A DNA stretch of 64,000 nucleotides, from NCBI GenBank assembly GCA_958477465.1, contig CAUEFX010000009.1, positions 1 through 64,000 of the forward strand. The letters are read 5' to 3'. Of the stretch, positions 19,726 to 29,145 are shown piece by piece. The DNA comes from an uncultured Bacteroides sp. GTDB lineage: Bacteria; Bacteroidota; Bacteroidia; Bacteroidales; Bacteroidaceae. The notes under the pieces were generated by a model. That model was not told the DNA's origin, made no database searches, and worked only from the letters and a program-made list of their open reading frames with translations. The position numbers and the translations under genes were made by a program. Each line of letters begins with the position of its first letter. Position 1 is the first letter of the stretch.

Positions 19726-21015
19726 ATGGAATTCATAATCATTATTCTCTTACTTCTCTTAAACGGTGTCTTTGCCATGTATGAAATCGCCTTAGTATCT
19801 TCAAGCAAGACACGCCTGGAAACCCTTGTAAGCAAAGGAAACAAATCCGCACGAGGAGTTCTGAAACAATTGGAAGAGCCCGAAAAGTTCCTTTCCACTA
19901 TTCAAATCGGCATCACACTGATCGGTATCATATCGGGTGCTTTCGGTGGTGTAGCCATCACCGACGATGTAACACCACTCTTTGCCATGATTCCCGGACT
20001 GGAAGCCTATGCCCGGAATCTTGCCATGATTACTACTGTAGCCGTCATCACTTATCTGTCGCTCATCGTCGGCGAACTTGTACCGAAATCCATCGCACTG
20101 AGCAATCCGGAACGATATGCCACCATGTTCAGCCCCATCATGATTCTTTTGACCAAAGTCTCTTACCCTTTCGTATGGCTGCTGAGCGTTTCGACCCGTC
20201 TTCTCAACCGACTCATCGGGCTGAAAAACGAAGAACGCATCATGACGCAGGAGGAGTTGAAAATGATTCTCCATCAAAGTTCCGAGCAAGGGGTAATCGA
20301 TAAAGAAGAGACAGAGATGCTGAAAGATGTATTCCGTTTCTCGGATAAACGTGCCAACGAATTGATGACCCACCGCCGTGACCTGATAGTGCTTCACCCC
20401 AACGAAACCAAAGAAGAAGTGATGCACATCATCGATACCGAACACTTCAGTAAATATCTGCTGGTCAATGAAAACAAAGATGAAATCATCGGTGTGGTTT
20501 CGGTAAAGGATATTATCCTTATGGTGGGCAGCGAACAAGAATTCGACCTGCGCAAAATAGCCCGCCCCGCCCTCTTCATACCCGAAAGTCTATACGCGAA
20601 AAAAGTTTTAGAGCTATTCAAGAAGAACAAAAACAAGTTCGCGGTTGTTGTTAACGAGTATGGCAGCACGGAAGGCATTATCACCCTGTATGATCTGACC
20701 GAAAGTATCTTCGGAGATATTCTTGAAGAAGATGATACGGAAGAGGAAGAAATCGTCCGCCGCCAAGACGGTTCGCTGTTGGTAGAGGCTTCGATGAACA
20801 TCGGCGACTTTATGGAAGAGATGGGTATCTTTTCTTACGAAGATATAGACTCGGAAGATTTCACTACCTTGGGAGGTTTGGCCATGTTTCTTATCGGGCG
20901 TATCCCCAAAGCAGGAGATACCTTTACATATAAGAATCTGCTGTTTGAAGTGGTAGACATGGACCGTGGAAGAGTTGATAAGCTGCTTGTCATACGAAAA
21001 GATGAAGAGAAATAA
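19726..21015 (+). CDS. CorC/HlyC-type membrane protein with CBS domains
   Basis: A 429-residue protein with the standard layout: an N-terminal CNNM (DUF21) membrane domain with several hydrophobic helices (1 to about 170), paired CBS domains (about 205-330) and a C-terminal CorC_HlyC domain (about 345-428). Relatives are called hemolysins but act in magnesium and cobalt handling or efflux. The family motif Gly-Glu-Leu-Val-Pro-Lys is present near residue 108. It sits in the inner membrane. Neighbours give no further clue. Confidence 0.9.
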   Translation: MEFIIIILLLLLNGVFAMYEIALVSSSKTRLETLVSKGNKSARGVLKQLEEPEKFLSTIQIGITLIGIISGAFGGVAITDDVTPLFAMIPGLEAYARNLAMITTVAVITYLSLIVGELVPKSIALSNPERYATMFSPIMILLTKVSYPFVWLLSVSTRLLNRLIGLKNEERIMTQEELKMILHQSSEQGVIDKEETEMLKDVFRFSDKRANELMTHRRDLIVLHPNETKEEVMHIIDTEHFSKYLLVNENKDEIIGVVSVKDIILMVGSEQEFDLRKIARPALFIPESLYAKKVLELFKKNKNKFAVVVNEYGSTEGIITLYDLTESIFGDILEEDDTEEEEIVRRQDGSLLVEASMNIGDFMEEMGIFSYEDIDSEDFTTLGGLAMFLIGRIPKAGDTFTYKNLLFEVVDMDRGRVDKLLVIRKDEEK

Positions 21016-21073
21016 AAAAGAAAAGAAAGAGGAATAAGATACTCACTTTTTATATTAACTAAAGCACTTAACA

Positions 21074-21550
21074 ATGAAAAAAGTAATTATGTTGGCAGCT
21101 GTTGTAGCTGCTCTGGCATCATGCCAATCAAAAGCAAACAAAGCCGCAGAGGCTGAAGCAGACAGCATTGCCATCGAGGCAATGTCACCCACAGTAGAAG
21201 CAACCGAAGTTTACGAAGGAACACTTCCTGCCGCCGACGGTCCGGGCATCCGTTATGTGTTGACTCTGAACATGCTTGCCGATGCAAACGATACCACCTA
21301 CACATTGGATATGACTTATCTCGACGCTGACGGGAAGGGAAAAGACAAAAAAATCACATCGGCCGGTAAACCTCAGATGATTCAGAAAACCGTCAAAAAC
21401 AAAAAGAAAGCAGCTCTCAAACTGACACCGAATGATGGTAGCGAACCTATCTACTTCGTTATTGCCAACGACACGACTCTGACATTATCAAACGACAGTC
21501 TGCAGGAGGCAGTCAGCGACCTGAATTACGACATCGTACGGGTGAAATAA
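21074..21550 (+). CDS. NlpE-like lipoprotein
   Basis: A 158-residue lipoprotein (Leu-Ala-Ser-Cys, Cys17). The mature part has the NlpE N-terminal beta-barrel pattern: Tyr-Glu-Gly-Thr-Leu-Pro-Ala-Ala-Asp-Gly-Pro-Gly-Ile near residue 55, followed by paired strands. In E. coli, NlpE reports envelope and copper stress. Bacteroides homologues are mostly uncharacterised, and the Cys-x-x-Cys copper-linked motif of E. coli NlpE is not seen here. It starts 58 bases after the CorC-type gene and is followed by a strong terminator. Confidence 0.75.
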   Translation: MKKVIMLAAVVAALASCQSKANKAAEAEADSIAIEAMSPTVEATEVYEGTLPAADGPGIRYVLTLNMLADANDTTYTLDMTYLDADGKGKDKKITSAGKPQMIQKTVKNKKKAALKLTPNDGSEPIYFVIANDTTLTLSNDSLQEAVSDLNYDIVRVK

Positions 21551-21628
21551 GAGAAAAAAGGAAGAAGAGGTGTCAGAACGAAAATAAACCCTCAGGAGAG
21601 TTACAGATTGTAACTGATCAACATCAAC

Positions 21629-21676
21629 GAGCCATATCATACTCAGTTTCTTGAGTAAGATATGGCTCGTTTTATT
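21629..21676 (+). terminator. Strong intrinsic terminator
   Basis: The 10-base stem gagccatatc / gatatggctc (21629-21638 with 21659-21668) encloses a second short stem (actca/tgagt) and is followed by gttttatt. It lies 79 bases after the NlpE-like stop codon and isolates the ECF-sigma locus from upstream transcription. Confidence 0.85.
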
Positions 21677-21920
21677 GTACCTATCCCGTCTGTTTGTTAT
21701 CTCCATTTTCCCACAAGACTTTCATTACTTTCATCAAGAAGACGTTCGAAATATCGCTGTTTTGATAGTTTTTTAATATATTTGTAACTTCTATGTACTA
21801 AATATTTGGTTAACTTTGAATCGTGGAAAGAAAACTAATGCATATTTAGAGTCACAATCATAGTATAAACTAAACCTAATCTGTTGGAAAAATAACATAG
21901 CTTAAGAAGGGATTTATTTG
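21677..21920. other. Promoter region of the ECF sigma gene
   Basis: No gene is visible between the terminator and the sigma-factor start. Two exact -7 boxes occur on the plus strand, TATATTTG at 21777-21784 and TAACTTTG at 21811-21818. The leader from the second box to the ATG is about 100 bases. Confidence 0.5.
21777..21818 (+). promoter_or_regulatory. Two candidate -7 boxes for the ECF sigma operon
   Basis: TATATTTG (21777-21784) and TAACTTTG (21811-21818) both match TAnnTTTG. They suggest that the sigma factor gene itself is read from a housekeeping promoter. Confidence 0.45.
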
Positions 21921-22487
21921 ATGATTAATGAAGCAATTATAATTCGTCAAATGAAGGAAGGCAACCAGTTAGCCTTTACTTTATTATTTAACGAATACAG
22001 TAAGCAGGTGTATTCGTTAGCTTTTAAATACCTATATAACAGGGAACTTGCTGAGGATGTCGTTCAGAATGTCTTTTTCAAAATTTGGGAAAAGAAAAAA
22101 GACATAGACGAATCAAGACCATTTAATCGATATCTTTTTACTATTCTAAAAAACGATCTACTGAATGTCTTGCGCGACAAAGACAAGGAGATATTCCGCA
22201 TTTCAGATAATTTAAATCTTTTAAATACACTTGCCAACGATACTGAAGAACCGGAATTGGACGAAGAACAATTACGGCTGGTACGTAAAGCCATTGAACA
22301 GTTATCTCCCCAGAAACGAAAAATAGTAGAACTGAAAATTTCCGGAAAATACTCGAATCAGGAGATTGCCGACAAGCTGAACCTGTCCATCAACACCATC
22401 AAATTTCAGTACAGCCAGGCACTGAAAGAACTGCGTATGACAATCAGATTATCCTCTTTCGTACTACTTCTTTTAAGTGGTTTATAA
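21921..22487 (+). CDS. ECF-type RNA polymerase sigma factor
   Basis: A 188-residue extracytoplasmic-function sigma factor. Region 2 (about 20-90, with the helix around Tyr-Asn-Arg-Glu-Leu-Ala-Glu-Asp-Val) and region 4 (about 120-170, with Ser-Asn-Gln-Glu-Ile-Ala-Asp-Lys-Leu) are both present. The ATG at 21921 is preferred over the adjacent TTG because the purine-rich aagaagg lies 9-10 bases before it. In Bacteroides such factors are held by a FecR anti-sigma factor and released when a SusC receptor binds its ligand. The FecR gene follows, then a SusC with the matching STN domain, so this should be a self-contained outer-membrane-signalling circuit. Confidence 0.93.
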   Translation: MINEAIIIRQMKEGNQLAFTLLFNEYSKQVYSLAFKYLYNRELAEDVVQNVFFKIWEKKKDIDESRPFNRYLFTILKNDLLNVLRDKDKEIFRISDNLNLLNTLANDTEEPELDEEQLRLVRKAIEQLSPQKRKIVELKISGKYSNQEIADKLNLSINTIKFQYSQALKELRMTIRLSSFVLLLLSGL

Positions 22488-22646
22488 GAGTCTGTTTAAA
22501 ATTTCCTCAAAAGTATCTACCCATTTATTTTAAGCAAGTTCAAACAGATTCTTCTAAATAAAATATCCTTTTTAATAAAAAAAGTTTCATTTTATATAAT
22601 ACTTTTTTCACCCACTTGTGTATTACTAATAAAAGACAGCAACTAA

Positions 22647-23570
22647 ATGACAACTCAAGATAAACAAACAGCACTAAATGCTATTTCCAAAGCAATAGAT
22701 GAAGATATCGAAAATATCATCGGAGGTAAGGAAATGGACATTCCTGAAACAGAAGACACCTGTTTTCGTCAGGAGCAAGTCTACGTGCATCTGATGAACC
22801 GGATTAATTCGAAAAGGAAAAAATTCTCTTGGATGAAAATAGCAGTTGCCTTATTGCCATTCCTTATTCTGAATATGGCCTTTTGGATTTATTCGGGTAC
22901 CGACAACCGTGAAGCGGTAAACAGAGACATTTATGTGCCATGTGGAGAAAGAATGACAGTCATGTTGGCTGATGGAACCAAAGTATATCTCAATGCAGAT
23001 ACGAAGTTGACTTATCCGGAACAATTTGTTGGAGCAGAACGGAAAGTATCTGTAGAAGGAGAAGCCTATTTTGAAGTAAAGAAGGATGCAAAGAAGCCTT
23101 TCATTGTCGATGTCGCTTCCATGCAGATTAAAGTGCTGGGAACTTCGTTCAACGTAAACGCATACCCGACAGAAAGTAAAGTGTTGACAACCTTGGACGA
23201 AGGTTCTGTAAAAATACGAAATGCACAAAACAACTCATTCGACTATATTATGAAGCCGGGTGAAACAGCTATTTATGAGAAAGAAACCGGTACGTGTATC
23301 ATACAGAGAAATAAGGATTACAAAAATGAATCCATTTGGATGAAAGACATACTGATATTTAATGATACTCCACTGAAGGATGTGCTAAAGACATTGTCCA
23401 GAAAGTATAACGTACAGTTCAATATAGAAAATGAAGCCATCTATTCTTATACGTATACATTAAGAAGTGAAGGCGAATCCTTACAGGAGATACTGGAAAG
23501 TATGGGACATATTACTCCGATTAAATATGAGAAAACGAACCGGAGAGAGATAAAAATAAGTCCGAGATAA
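22647..23570 (+). CDS. FecR-family anti-sigma factor
   Basis: This 307-residue inner-membrane protein has a cytoplasmic sigma-binding part (1 to about 60), one transmembrane helix (about 62-82), a periplasmic FecR domain (about 95-190) and a C-terminal DUF4974 domain (about 236-302) that contacts the receptor STN domain. It lies between the sigma factor (159 bases upstream) and the STN-containing SusC (214 bases downstream), the classical order. Ligand binding to SusC should relieve its hold on the sigma factor. Confidence 0.93.
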   Translation: MTTQDKQTALNAISKAIDEDIENIIGGKEMDIPETEDTCFRQEQVYVHLMNRINSKRKKFSWMKIAVALLPFLILNMAFWIYSGTDNREAVNRDIYVPCGERMTVMLADGTKVYLNADTKLTYPEQFVGAERKVSVEGEAYFEVKKDAKKPFIVDVASMQIKVLGTSFNVNAYPTESKVLTTLDEGSVKIRNAQNNSFDYIMKPGETAIYEKETGTCIIQRNKDYKNESIWMKDILIFNDTPLKDVLKTLSRKYNVQFNIENEAIYSYTYTLRSEGESLQEILESMGHITPIKYEKTNRREIKISPR

Positions 23571-23708
23571 TAAAAGAGATAAAACTTAATCTGAAATATT
23601 ATACTTATGAACACTCTATTACAAACCTTACCGGAAACGTCAACATAAGAATACCGCTATCGTCTTCTTTGTTGTTCACAAAACCATTAATATATTAAAC
23701 TTCAAATA

Positions 23709-23732
23709 GTTAAGAAATAAATCTTTCTTGAC
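23709..23732 (+). promoter_or_regulatory. Short stem-loop upstream of SusC
   Basis: A 9-base stem with one G-U pair (23709-23717 with 23724-23732, six-base loop) lies 52 bases before the SusC start in the 214-base gap after fecR. It could affect translation or mRNA stability. No TAnnTTTG box was found in the gap, consistent with control by the ECF sigma factor. Confidence 0.3.
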
Positions 23733-23784
23733 AAGGGACTTTATTGCCCGATTTTAAAATAATCATAATTCTAAAAAACGCACA

Positions 23785-26700
23785 ATGAAAAATTCTCTGA
23801 AAAAAAATCATTATTGTCTATACTCTCATGTAAGACAGTGGATTTCCGTTTTGTTGGTATTATGTATATTCCCTATAGCATTACACGCACAAAATAGAGG
23901 AATAACATTGGACCTAAAAGATGTAACACTCGAAAATGCGGTTACTCAAATCGCCTCACAAGCAAAGATATCAGTTGCTTACAGTAAAGAATTTGTCGAC
24001 ACGAAGCAACTGGTCAGTATATCTGTAAAAAATGCAACTTTAAAGGATGCTTTAAACAGTTTACTGAGAAAGACCAATGTAGGGTATAGTATTTCAGGAG
24101 GCAAACTCCTTTTGTTCGACAAAAAGACAGAGAACAAAGTCGCTCCGGAAAAGAGAGTAAAGATCCACGGTCAAGTTATCGATCAGATAACCGCAGACCC
24201 GATGATCGGAGTCAGCGTTTTTGTGAAAGGTGGAAAAGAAGGGACAATCACTGATATAGACGGTAATTATTCGATAGAAGTGGATCCCGAAAAAACATTA
24301 GTGTTTTCATTCATTGGTTATAAAACCCAAGAAATTGAAATCGGTTCAAAGACTGAAATATCTGTCCGTATGACGGAAAATACCGAAGTGCTGAATGATG
24401 TAGTGGTTATAGGTTACGGTATACAGAAAAAGGTAAACCTGACAGGGGCTGTATCTGCCGTAAAAGGAGATGAACTATCCAGCCGCCCTATCACTAATGT
24501 AGGTAGTGGCTTACAAGGAATGCTACCCGGTGTATCTATTGTACAGCCCTCCGGCCAGCCGGGTAACGACAAGATGTCGATCGTAGTCCGTGGTATCAGT
24601 ACATTGAACAGTAAAACCGACCCTCTCATTTTGATTGATGGGATTGCCGGCGGCGATTTAAACCTGTTGAATCCCGATGATATAGAAAGCGTATCCGTAT
24701 TGAAAGATGCTGCATCTTCTGCCATCTATGGTGCCCGTGCTGCCAATGGAGTTATTTTGGTGACAACCAAACAAGGTAACCAAAAAGAAAAAACCACAGT
24801 AAGTTATTCCGGATATGTAGGTTTCCAGACTCCGACTGCATTACCCGACTTAGTAAACGGACGGGAATATATGGAATTGGCCAATGAAGCGTATATAGCC
24901 GCCGGTTTCGGCAAACTATACCAAGATGAAGCATTCGAAGCATACGATCGGGGTGACTCCCCCAATGACTATTCAAACACCGATTGGGTAAAAGAGGTAT
25001 ATAAGAAATCAGCCATGCAGACTGGACACAATATCAGTGTCCGTGGCGGTACGGAGAAAAGCGGTTATTACATGTCATACGGATATTTAGACCAAGACGG
25101 CCTTATCGTAGGCGATCCGTTTTCTTCCAAAAGACACAATGCCCGTCTAAGTATGAATACAGAGCTCTACGACCGCCTGAAAATAAACGGCAATATCAGC
25201 TTCGTAGACTTTTATCGCCAAGAAAACGGTGTATCCGGAACGACCGGTGTGTTCAGAACCGTTCAGCGCGTCTCTCCCCTTCTTCCTGTAAAATGGAAAG
25301 AACAAAATGAAAAGGGAGAGTGGGTAGATACCGATCATTATGCATACACCTCATTAATGAATCCGGTGGACGTTGCCTATAATTCAGGTTATAACAAACG
25401 CAATTCGCGTACTTTCAACGGACAGGTAAACGCCTCCTTGAAAATAATAGAAGGTCTGTACATAAACGGACAATATGCCGCCAATTATTACACCCGAGAC
25501 ACAAAAAGATATGTTCCGGCAATGAATCGCTGGATGTCTGATGGAACGGAAGATCCGGGAAACAAATTAAGAAAGAACTCAATCAGTGAATCTCACATCA
25601 ATACATTGACACAAACATTGAATGCCACTGCCACTTACCAGAAAAACATCAGTCAGCATGATTTCAAACTGTTGGGCGGTTTTTCTCAGGAATGGGCACA
25701 TACCAACACATTAAGTGCCGGTAGAAAAGTTCTGTTGCTGGACGGCATCGAAGTGATAGATGCCGGAACAGATGAAATCACCAATGGAGGCGGTGCAGAA
25801 GAGTGGGCTCTCCGTTCTTTCTTCGGCCGTATAAACTACAATTATGACGAGAAATATCTGCTCGAAGCCAATGTCCGCTACGATGGAACGTCCCGCTTTG
25901 CGAAAGATAACAGATGGGGATGCTTTCCCTCCTTTTCTGCCGGATGGAATTTCTCTAAAGAAAAATTCATGAGTTTTACAGATCCTATCTTGCAAATGGC
26001 CAAACTGCGTGCTTCATGGGGAGAATTAGGAAACCAGAATGTAGGCGATAATTTTTATCCGTATTTAGTAGCAATCGAATCTGTAGACAAGGCTTATCCT
26101 ATCGGTAATCAGTTGAACACAGGGTTTCAGCAAATCGCTTTAGGAAACAAAAACATAAAATGGGAAACAATACGCATGCTCAATATAGGCGTAGACTTTG
26201 CTCTCTTCAATAATCGTCTGACAATCAGCGCTGACTGGTTCAAGAAAAACAATATGGATGCTTTGGTACGCCCTTCATTTCCTTTAGTAATAGGAAAATG
26301 GCAAAAAGACTCAAGCCGCGACTACCTGCCATTGGAAAATCTGGGAGAAGTAGAAAGCAGAGGATGGGAAATAAACTTAGCCTGGAGAGATCAAATCGGC
26401 CAGGTAAAATACCGTGCATTCTTCAATTTGTCCGATGCAAGAAACAAAATTATAGATTTAGGTTCGAGTGCTCCCGTATTAGGAGACCAAATTCGTAGAG
26501 TAGGCGACCCGATTGATGCATATTATGGATATAGGACAGACGGATTGGCACAAGTGGATGATTTTGAAGGAAAAGACAGTTTCGGCAACTATGTAAATCC
26601 TAAATTTCCAGTGATACAGGACGGTGTTGCTGTTCAGCCCGGCGATATCAAATACAAAGACATCAGTGGCCCGGATGGAAAGCCGGACGGAATTATAGAT

Positions 26701-27207
26701 GATTACGACAAAGAAATAATCGGTGACAAGACACCACGATATTCTTACTCATTCAAAGGAGAACTGGAATGGAAAGGAATAGATTTCTCTTTTTACTTCC
26801 AAGGAGTCGGCAAAGCCAACGGCTACTTAAGTGAAGAAGCCAGACATTGTTTCATCAACGACTACTCGGTTCCCAAAAAGTCTCATTTAGACAGATGGAC
26901 TCCCGAAAATCCGAATGCATCGTATCCGCGCATGTACTATGCACAGACCCACAATCGTAGGTTCTCGGATTTCTGGATAGAAAATGCAGCCTATCTCCGC
27001 CTAAAGAATGTGCAATTAGGATATACGTTTCCACAAAAATGGATGAGAAAATTTGGAGTCAGCAGATTGAGAGCTTATGTTTCTGCCGATAATCTGTTTA
27101 CCGTCACCAAATATTTTGACGGCTTCGATCCCGAAGTCCAACAATCGTCCGGAGATACTTATCCACAGGTAAGAACGTATGTATTCGGACTGAATCTGAC
27201 ATTCTAA
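23785..27207 (+). CDS. SusC-like TonB-dependent transporter with STN signalling domain
   Basis: A 1140-residue outer-membrane transporter. In order it has a signal peptide (ending near residue 36, Leu-His-Ala-Gln), an STN domain (about 40-112) for contact with the FecR protein, a carboxypeptidase-regulatory-like domain (about 123-205), the SusC-type motif Val-Val-Val-Ile-Gly-Tyr-Gly, a plug (about 215-330) and a barrel ending in Leu-Thr-Phe. It imports the ligand delivered by the SusD lipoprotein encoded 23 bases downstream. The STN domain is absent from the second SusC of this window, so only this one should signal to an ECF sigma factor. Confidence 0.95.
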   Translation: MKNSLKKNHYCLYSHVRQWISVLLVLCIFPIALHAQNRGITLDLKDVTLENAVTQIASQAKISVAYSKEFVDTKQLVSISVKNATLKDALNSLLRKTNVGYSISGGKLLLFDKKTENKVAPEKRVKIHGQVIDQITADPMIGVSVFVKGGKEGTITDIDGNYSIEVDPEKTLVFSFIGYKTQEIEIGSKTEISVRMTENTEVLNDVVVIGYGIQKKVNLTGAVSAVKGDELSSRPITNVGSGLQGMLPGVSIVQPSGQPGNDKMSIVVRGISTLNSKTDPLILIDGIAGGDLNLLNPDDIESVSVLKDAASSAIYGARAANGVILVTTKQGNQKEKTTVSYSGYVGFQTPTALPDLVNGREYMELANEAYIAAGFGKLYQDEAFEAYDRGDSPNDYSNTDWVKEVYKKSAMQTGHNISVRGGTEKSGYYMSYGYLDQDGLIVGDPFSSKRHNARLSMNTELYDRLKINGNISFVDFYRQENGVSGTTGVFRTVQRVSPLLPVKWKEQNEKGEWVDTDHYAYTSLMNPVDVAYNSGYNKRNSRTFNGQVNASLKIIEGLYINGQYAANYYTRDTKRYVPAMNRWMSDGTEDPGNKLRKNSISESHINTLTQTLNATATYQKNISQHDFKLLGGFSQEWAHTNTLSAGRKVLLLDGIEVIDAGTDEITNGGGAEEWALRSFFGRINYNYDEKYLLEANVRYDGTSRFAKDNRWGCFPSFSAGWNFSKEKFMSFTDPILQMAKLRASWGELGNQNVGDNFYPYLVAIESVDKAYPIGNQLNTGFQQIALGNKNIKWETIRMLNIGVDFALFNNRLTISADWFKKNNMDALVRPSFPLVIGKWQKDSSRDYLPLENLGEVESRGWEINLAWRDQIGQVKYRAFFNLSDARNKIIDLGSSAPVLGDQIRRVGDPIDAYYGYRTDGLAQVDDFEGKDSFGNYVNPKFPVIQDGVAVQPGDIKYKDISGPDGKPDGIIDDYDKEIIGDKTPRYSYSFKGELEWKGIDFSFYFQGVGKANGYLSEEARHCFINDYSVPKKSHLDRWTPENPNASYPRMYYAQTHNRRFSDFWIENAAYLRLKNVQLGYTFPQKWMRKFGVSRLRAYVSADNLFTVTKYFDGFDPEVQQSSGDTYPQVRTYVFGLNLTF

Positions 27208-27230
27208 CTTAAACAATAAGAGATAACATT

Positions 27231-28967
27231 ATGAAAAATAAAATAAAATATATTCTGGCAGGCTGTTGCCTGATGACGACTTTCAGTTGCAGTGATTTTC
27301 TGGAAAGATACCCTTTAGACAAAGCTGTCAACGATACATATTGGAAAACGGAAGCCCAACTGCGGGCTGCTCTGTATCCCTGTTATGAAGGTTTGCAATA
27401 TGACCTGATAATCAATCTGGGTGAAGCCTGCGCGGAAACAGTAGTATGGGGAGATCCTACATCCGGTTTGAGCAAAGTAAGTGGAGGAACCAGCAGCGCA
27501 CAAGACAACTTTCCATTCTACAATTATTGGAGAGACATATACGGACACATTTTTGATTGCAATAACTTTTTGGACAATTATAATACCGCAGATGTCCCTC
27601 AAGCAACAAAAGACGTATATGCGGCCGAAGTGAAAGTAATCCGGGCATTGCAGTACTTTTGGTTGACTTCTGTATGGGGTGATGTACCGTTGATCGACAA
27701 GGTTATCGGTTCGGAGGAAGCTTATGGTCCACGTAATCCCAAAGAAGAAGTCATCGACTGGATGATTGAAGATCTGAAATGGGCAGCCGAGAAACTGAGT
27801 CCGGAAATCCAGACCGGCCAAAATGTAGGCCGTATCGACCGATGGGGAGCTTTGGCACTGATGGCACGTATCGCTCTCCAAAATAACAGATACGAACTGG
27901 CAGAAAAGGTCTCTAAATATATCTTGGATAACAGTCCTTACGATTTATACGACTATGAAAAGGTGTATCACTTGGATGGAAATTCTGAAAATGACCCTGA
28001 CAATAAAGAATCCATCATCTATAGCCTGTACGTTAAAGATATCCGGATGAATAATATGACCAATTATACCTGTACACCGGTGAATTATATACGTTTGAAC
28101 GCTTCCAAAACATTGGTCGATGCATTTCTTTGTACAGACGGCAAACCAGCTACTACCGGTTTGGAGTATTACAAAAGAACCGATGTTGCCATTTCTCCTC
28201 TGTCAAAATATCCTGTAACGCATTATGCCGACTACTTCAAAGATAGAGACCCACGTATGAAAATGACCCTCTATGCCCCGGGAGATGCATGGCCTGGTGG
28301 AGATGACGGTGATGCCGGCAACAGAGTAAATGTAACTTTCGGCTTACCCCGTTTTGCTTCCCTGCAAGGAAACAACAATAACGGTGCCAATACAAAGACC
28401 GGATTTTATTATAAAAAATATAATTCTCCGGAATTAGCCGGCCTGACAAATCAAGATCACAACAATATCAATGTAATTCGTTATCCGGAAATTATCCTTA
28501 TTTATGCAGAAGCCTTATTTAATCTGCAAGGAGAAACCCTAACCCAAGACCAGATCGATGAAACGATCAATCGCTTGCGCAACAGAGTTGGAATGCATCC
28601 GATGAAACTCTCCGAACTGGAAGCATGGAATATGGATTTAAAAACCGAACTAAGACGTGAAAGGCGAATTGAAATGTCATTCGACGGTATGCGGTACTTC
28701 GATATTCTGCGTTGGAAAGAAGGGTTCCGTCTCGGCCGTGCCATTACTTGCCCCAGTTTGGAAGTATGTATGAATGAATTGGGTGGTTGTCCGTACGTGG
28801 ACGATCAGGATAACCCGATTGTAGATGAGTTCGGAGATGTGGTGTATGATAAATCTACTGCCGAAGGCGGTTCACGTAATTTTGATGAGAACAAGCACTA
28901 CCTATGGCCTGTACCCTATCAGGAAAGATTAAAAAACCCATCGTTAGGACAAAATCCAGGTTGGTAA
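27231..28967 (+). CDS. SusD-like nutrient-binding lipoprotein
   Basis: A 578-residue RagB/SusD family lipoprotein with lipid-accepting Cys20 (Thr-Phe-Ser-Cys). It has the usual N-terminal TPR-rich helices (Ala-Ala-Leu-Tyr-Pro-Cys-Tyr-Glu and later) and the C-terminal family segment (Arg-Arg-Glu-Arg-Arg-Ile-Glu-Met-Ser-Phe-Asp-Gly-Met-Arg-Tyr-Phe-Asp). It closes as a lid over the adjacent SusC on the cell surface. The ligand cannot be read from the sequence. The enzymes downstream suggest a phosphorylated or nucleic-acid-like substrate. Confidence 0.94.
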   Translation: MKNKIKYILAGCCLMTTFSCSDFLERYPLDKAVNDTYWKTEAQLRAALYPCYEGLQYDLIINLGEACAETVVWGDPTSGLSKVSGGTSSAQDNFPFYNYWRDIYGHIFDCNNFLDNYNTADVPQATKDVYAAEVKVIRALQYFWLTSVWGDVPLIDKVIGSEEAYGPRNPKEEVIDWMIEDLKWAAEKLSPEIQTGQNVGRIDRWGALALMARIALQNNRYELAEKVSKYILDNSPYDLYDYEKVYHLDGNSENDPDNKESIIYSLYVKDIRMNNMTNYTCTPVNYIRLNASKTLVDAFLCTDGKPATTGLEYYKRTDVAISPLSKYPVTHYADYFKDRDPRMKMTLYAPGDAWPGGDDGDAGNRVNVTFGLPRFASLQGNNNNGANTKTGFYYKKYNSPELAGLTNQDHNNINVIRYPEIILIYAEALFNLQGETLTQDQIDETINRLRNRVGMHPMKLSELEAWNMDLKTELRRERRIEMSFDGMRYFDILRWKEGFRLGRAITCPSLEVCMNELGGCPYVDDQDNPIVDEFGDVVYDKSTAEGGSRNFDENKHYLWPVPYQERLKNPSLGQNPGW

Positions 28968-28978
28968 AAAACGACATC

Positions 28979-29140
28979 ATGATATATAGGAATATATACT
29001 TGTCCATTTTCACTCCAATGGTTCTCTTCTGCTCTGCAAGAACAGAAGAGAACACCCCGAAAACTTCCGGAAATGACTCAGATAGGGATACAAATACCTC
29101 CGGTCATCTCTCGGTAATATCTACCATAAAACAAAAATAA
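28979..29140 (+). CDS. Possible 53-residue exported peptide or small lipoprotein
   Basis: A short open frame fills the gap between the SusD gene and the first EEP enzyme, ending five bases before the next ATG. The N-terminus is hydrophobic (residues 4-18) with a cysteine at 18 (Val-Leu-Phe-Cys). A polar Asn/Asp/Ser/Thr-rich tail follows, the composition of a lipoprotein linker. The lipobox is weak and the ribosome-binding site is poor, so it could also be non-coding leader. I do not recognise a family. Confidence 0.4.
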   Translation: MIYRNIYLSIFTPMVLFCSARTEENTPKTSGNDSDRDTNTSGHLSVISTIKQK

Positions 29141-29145
29141 ACAAA

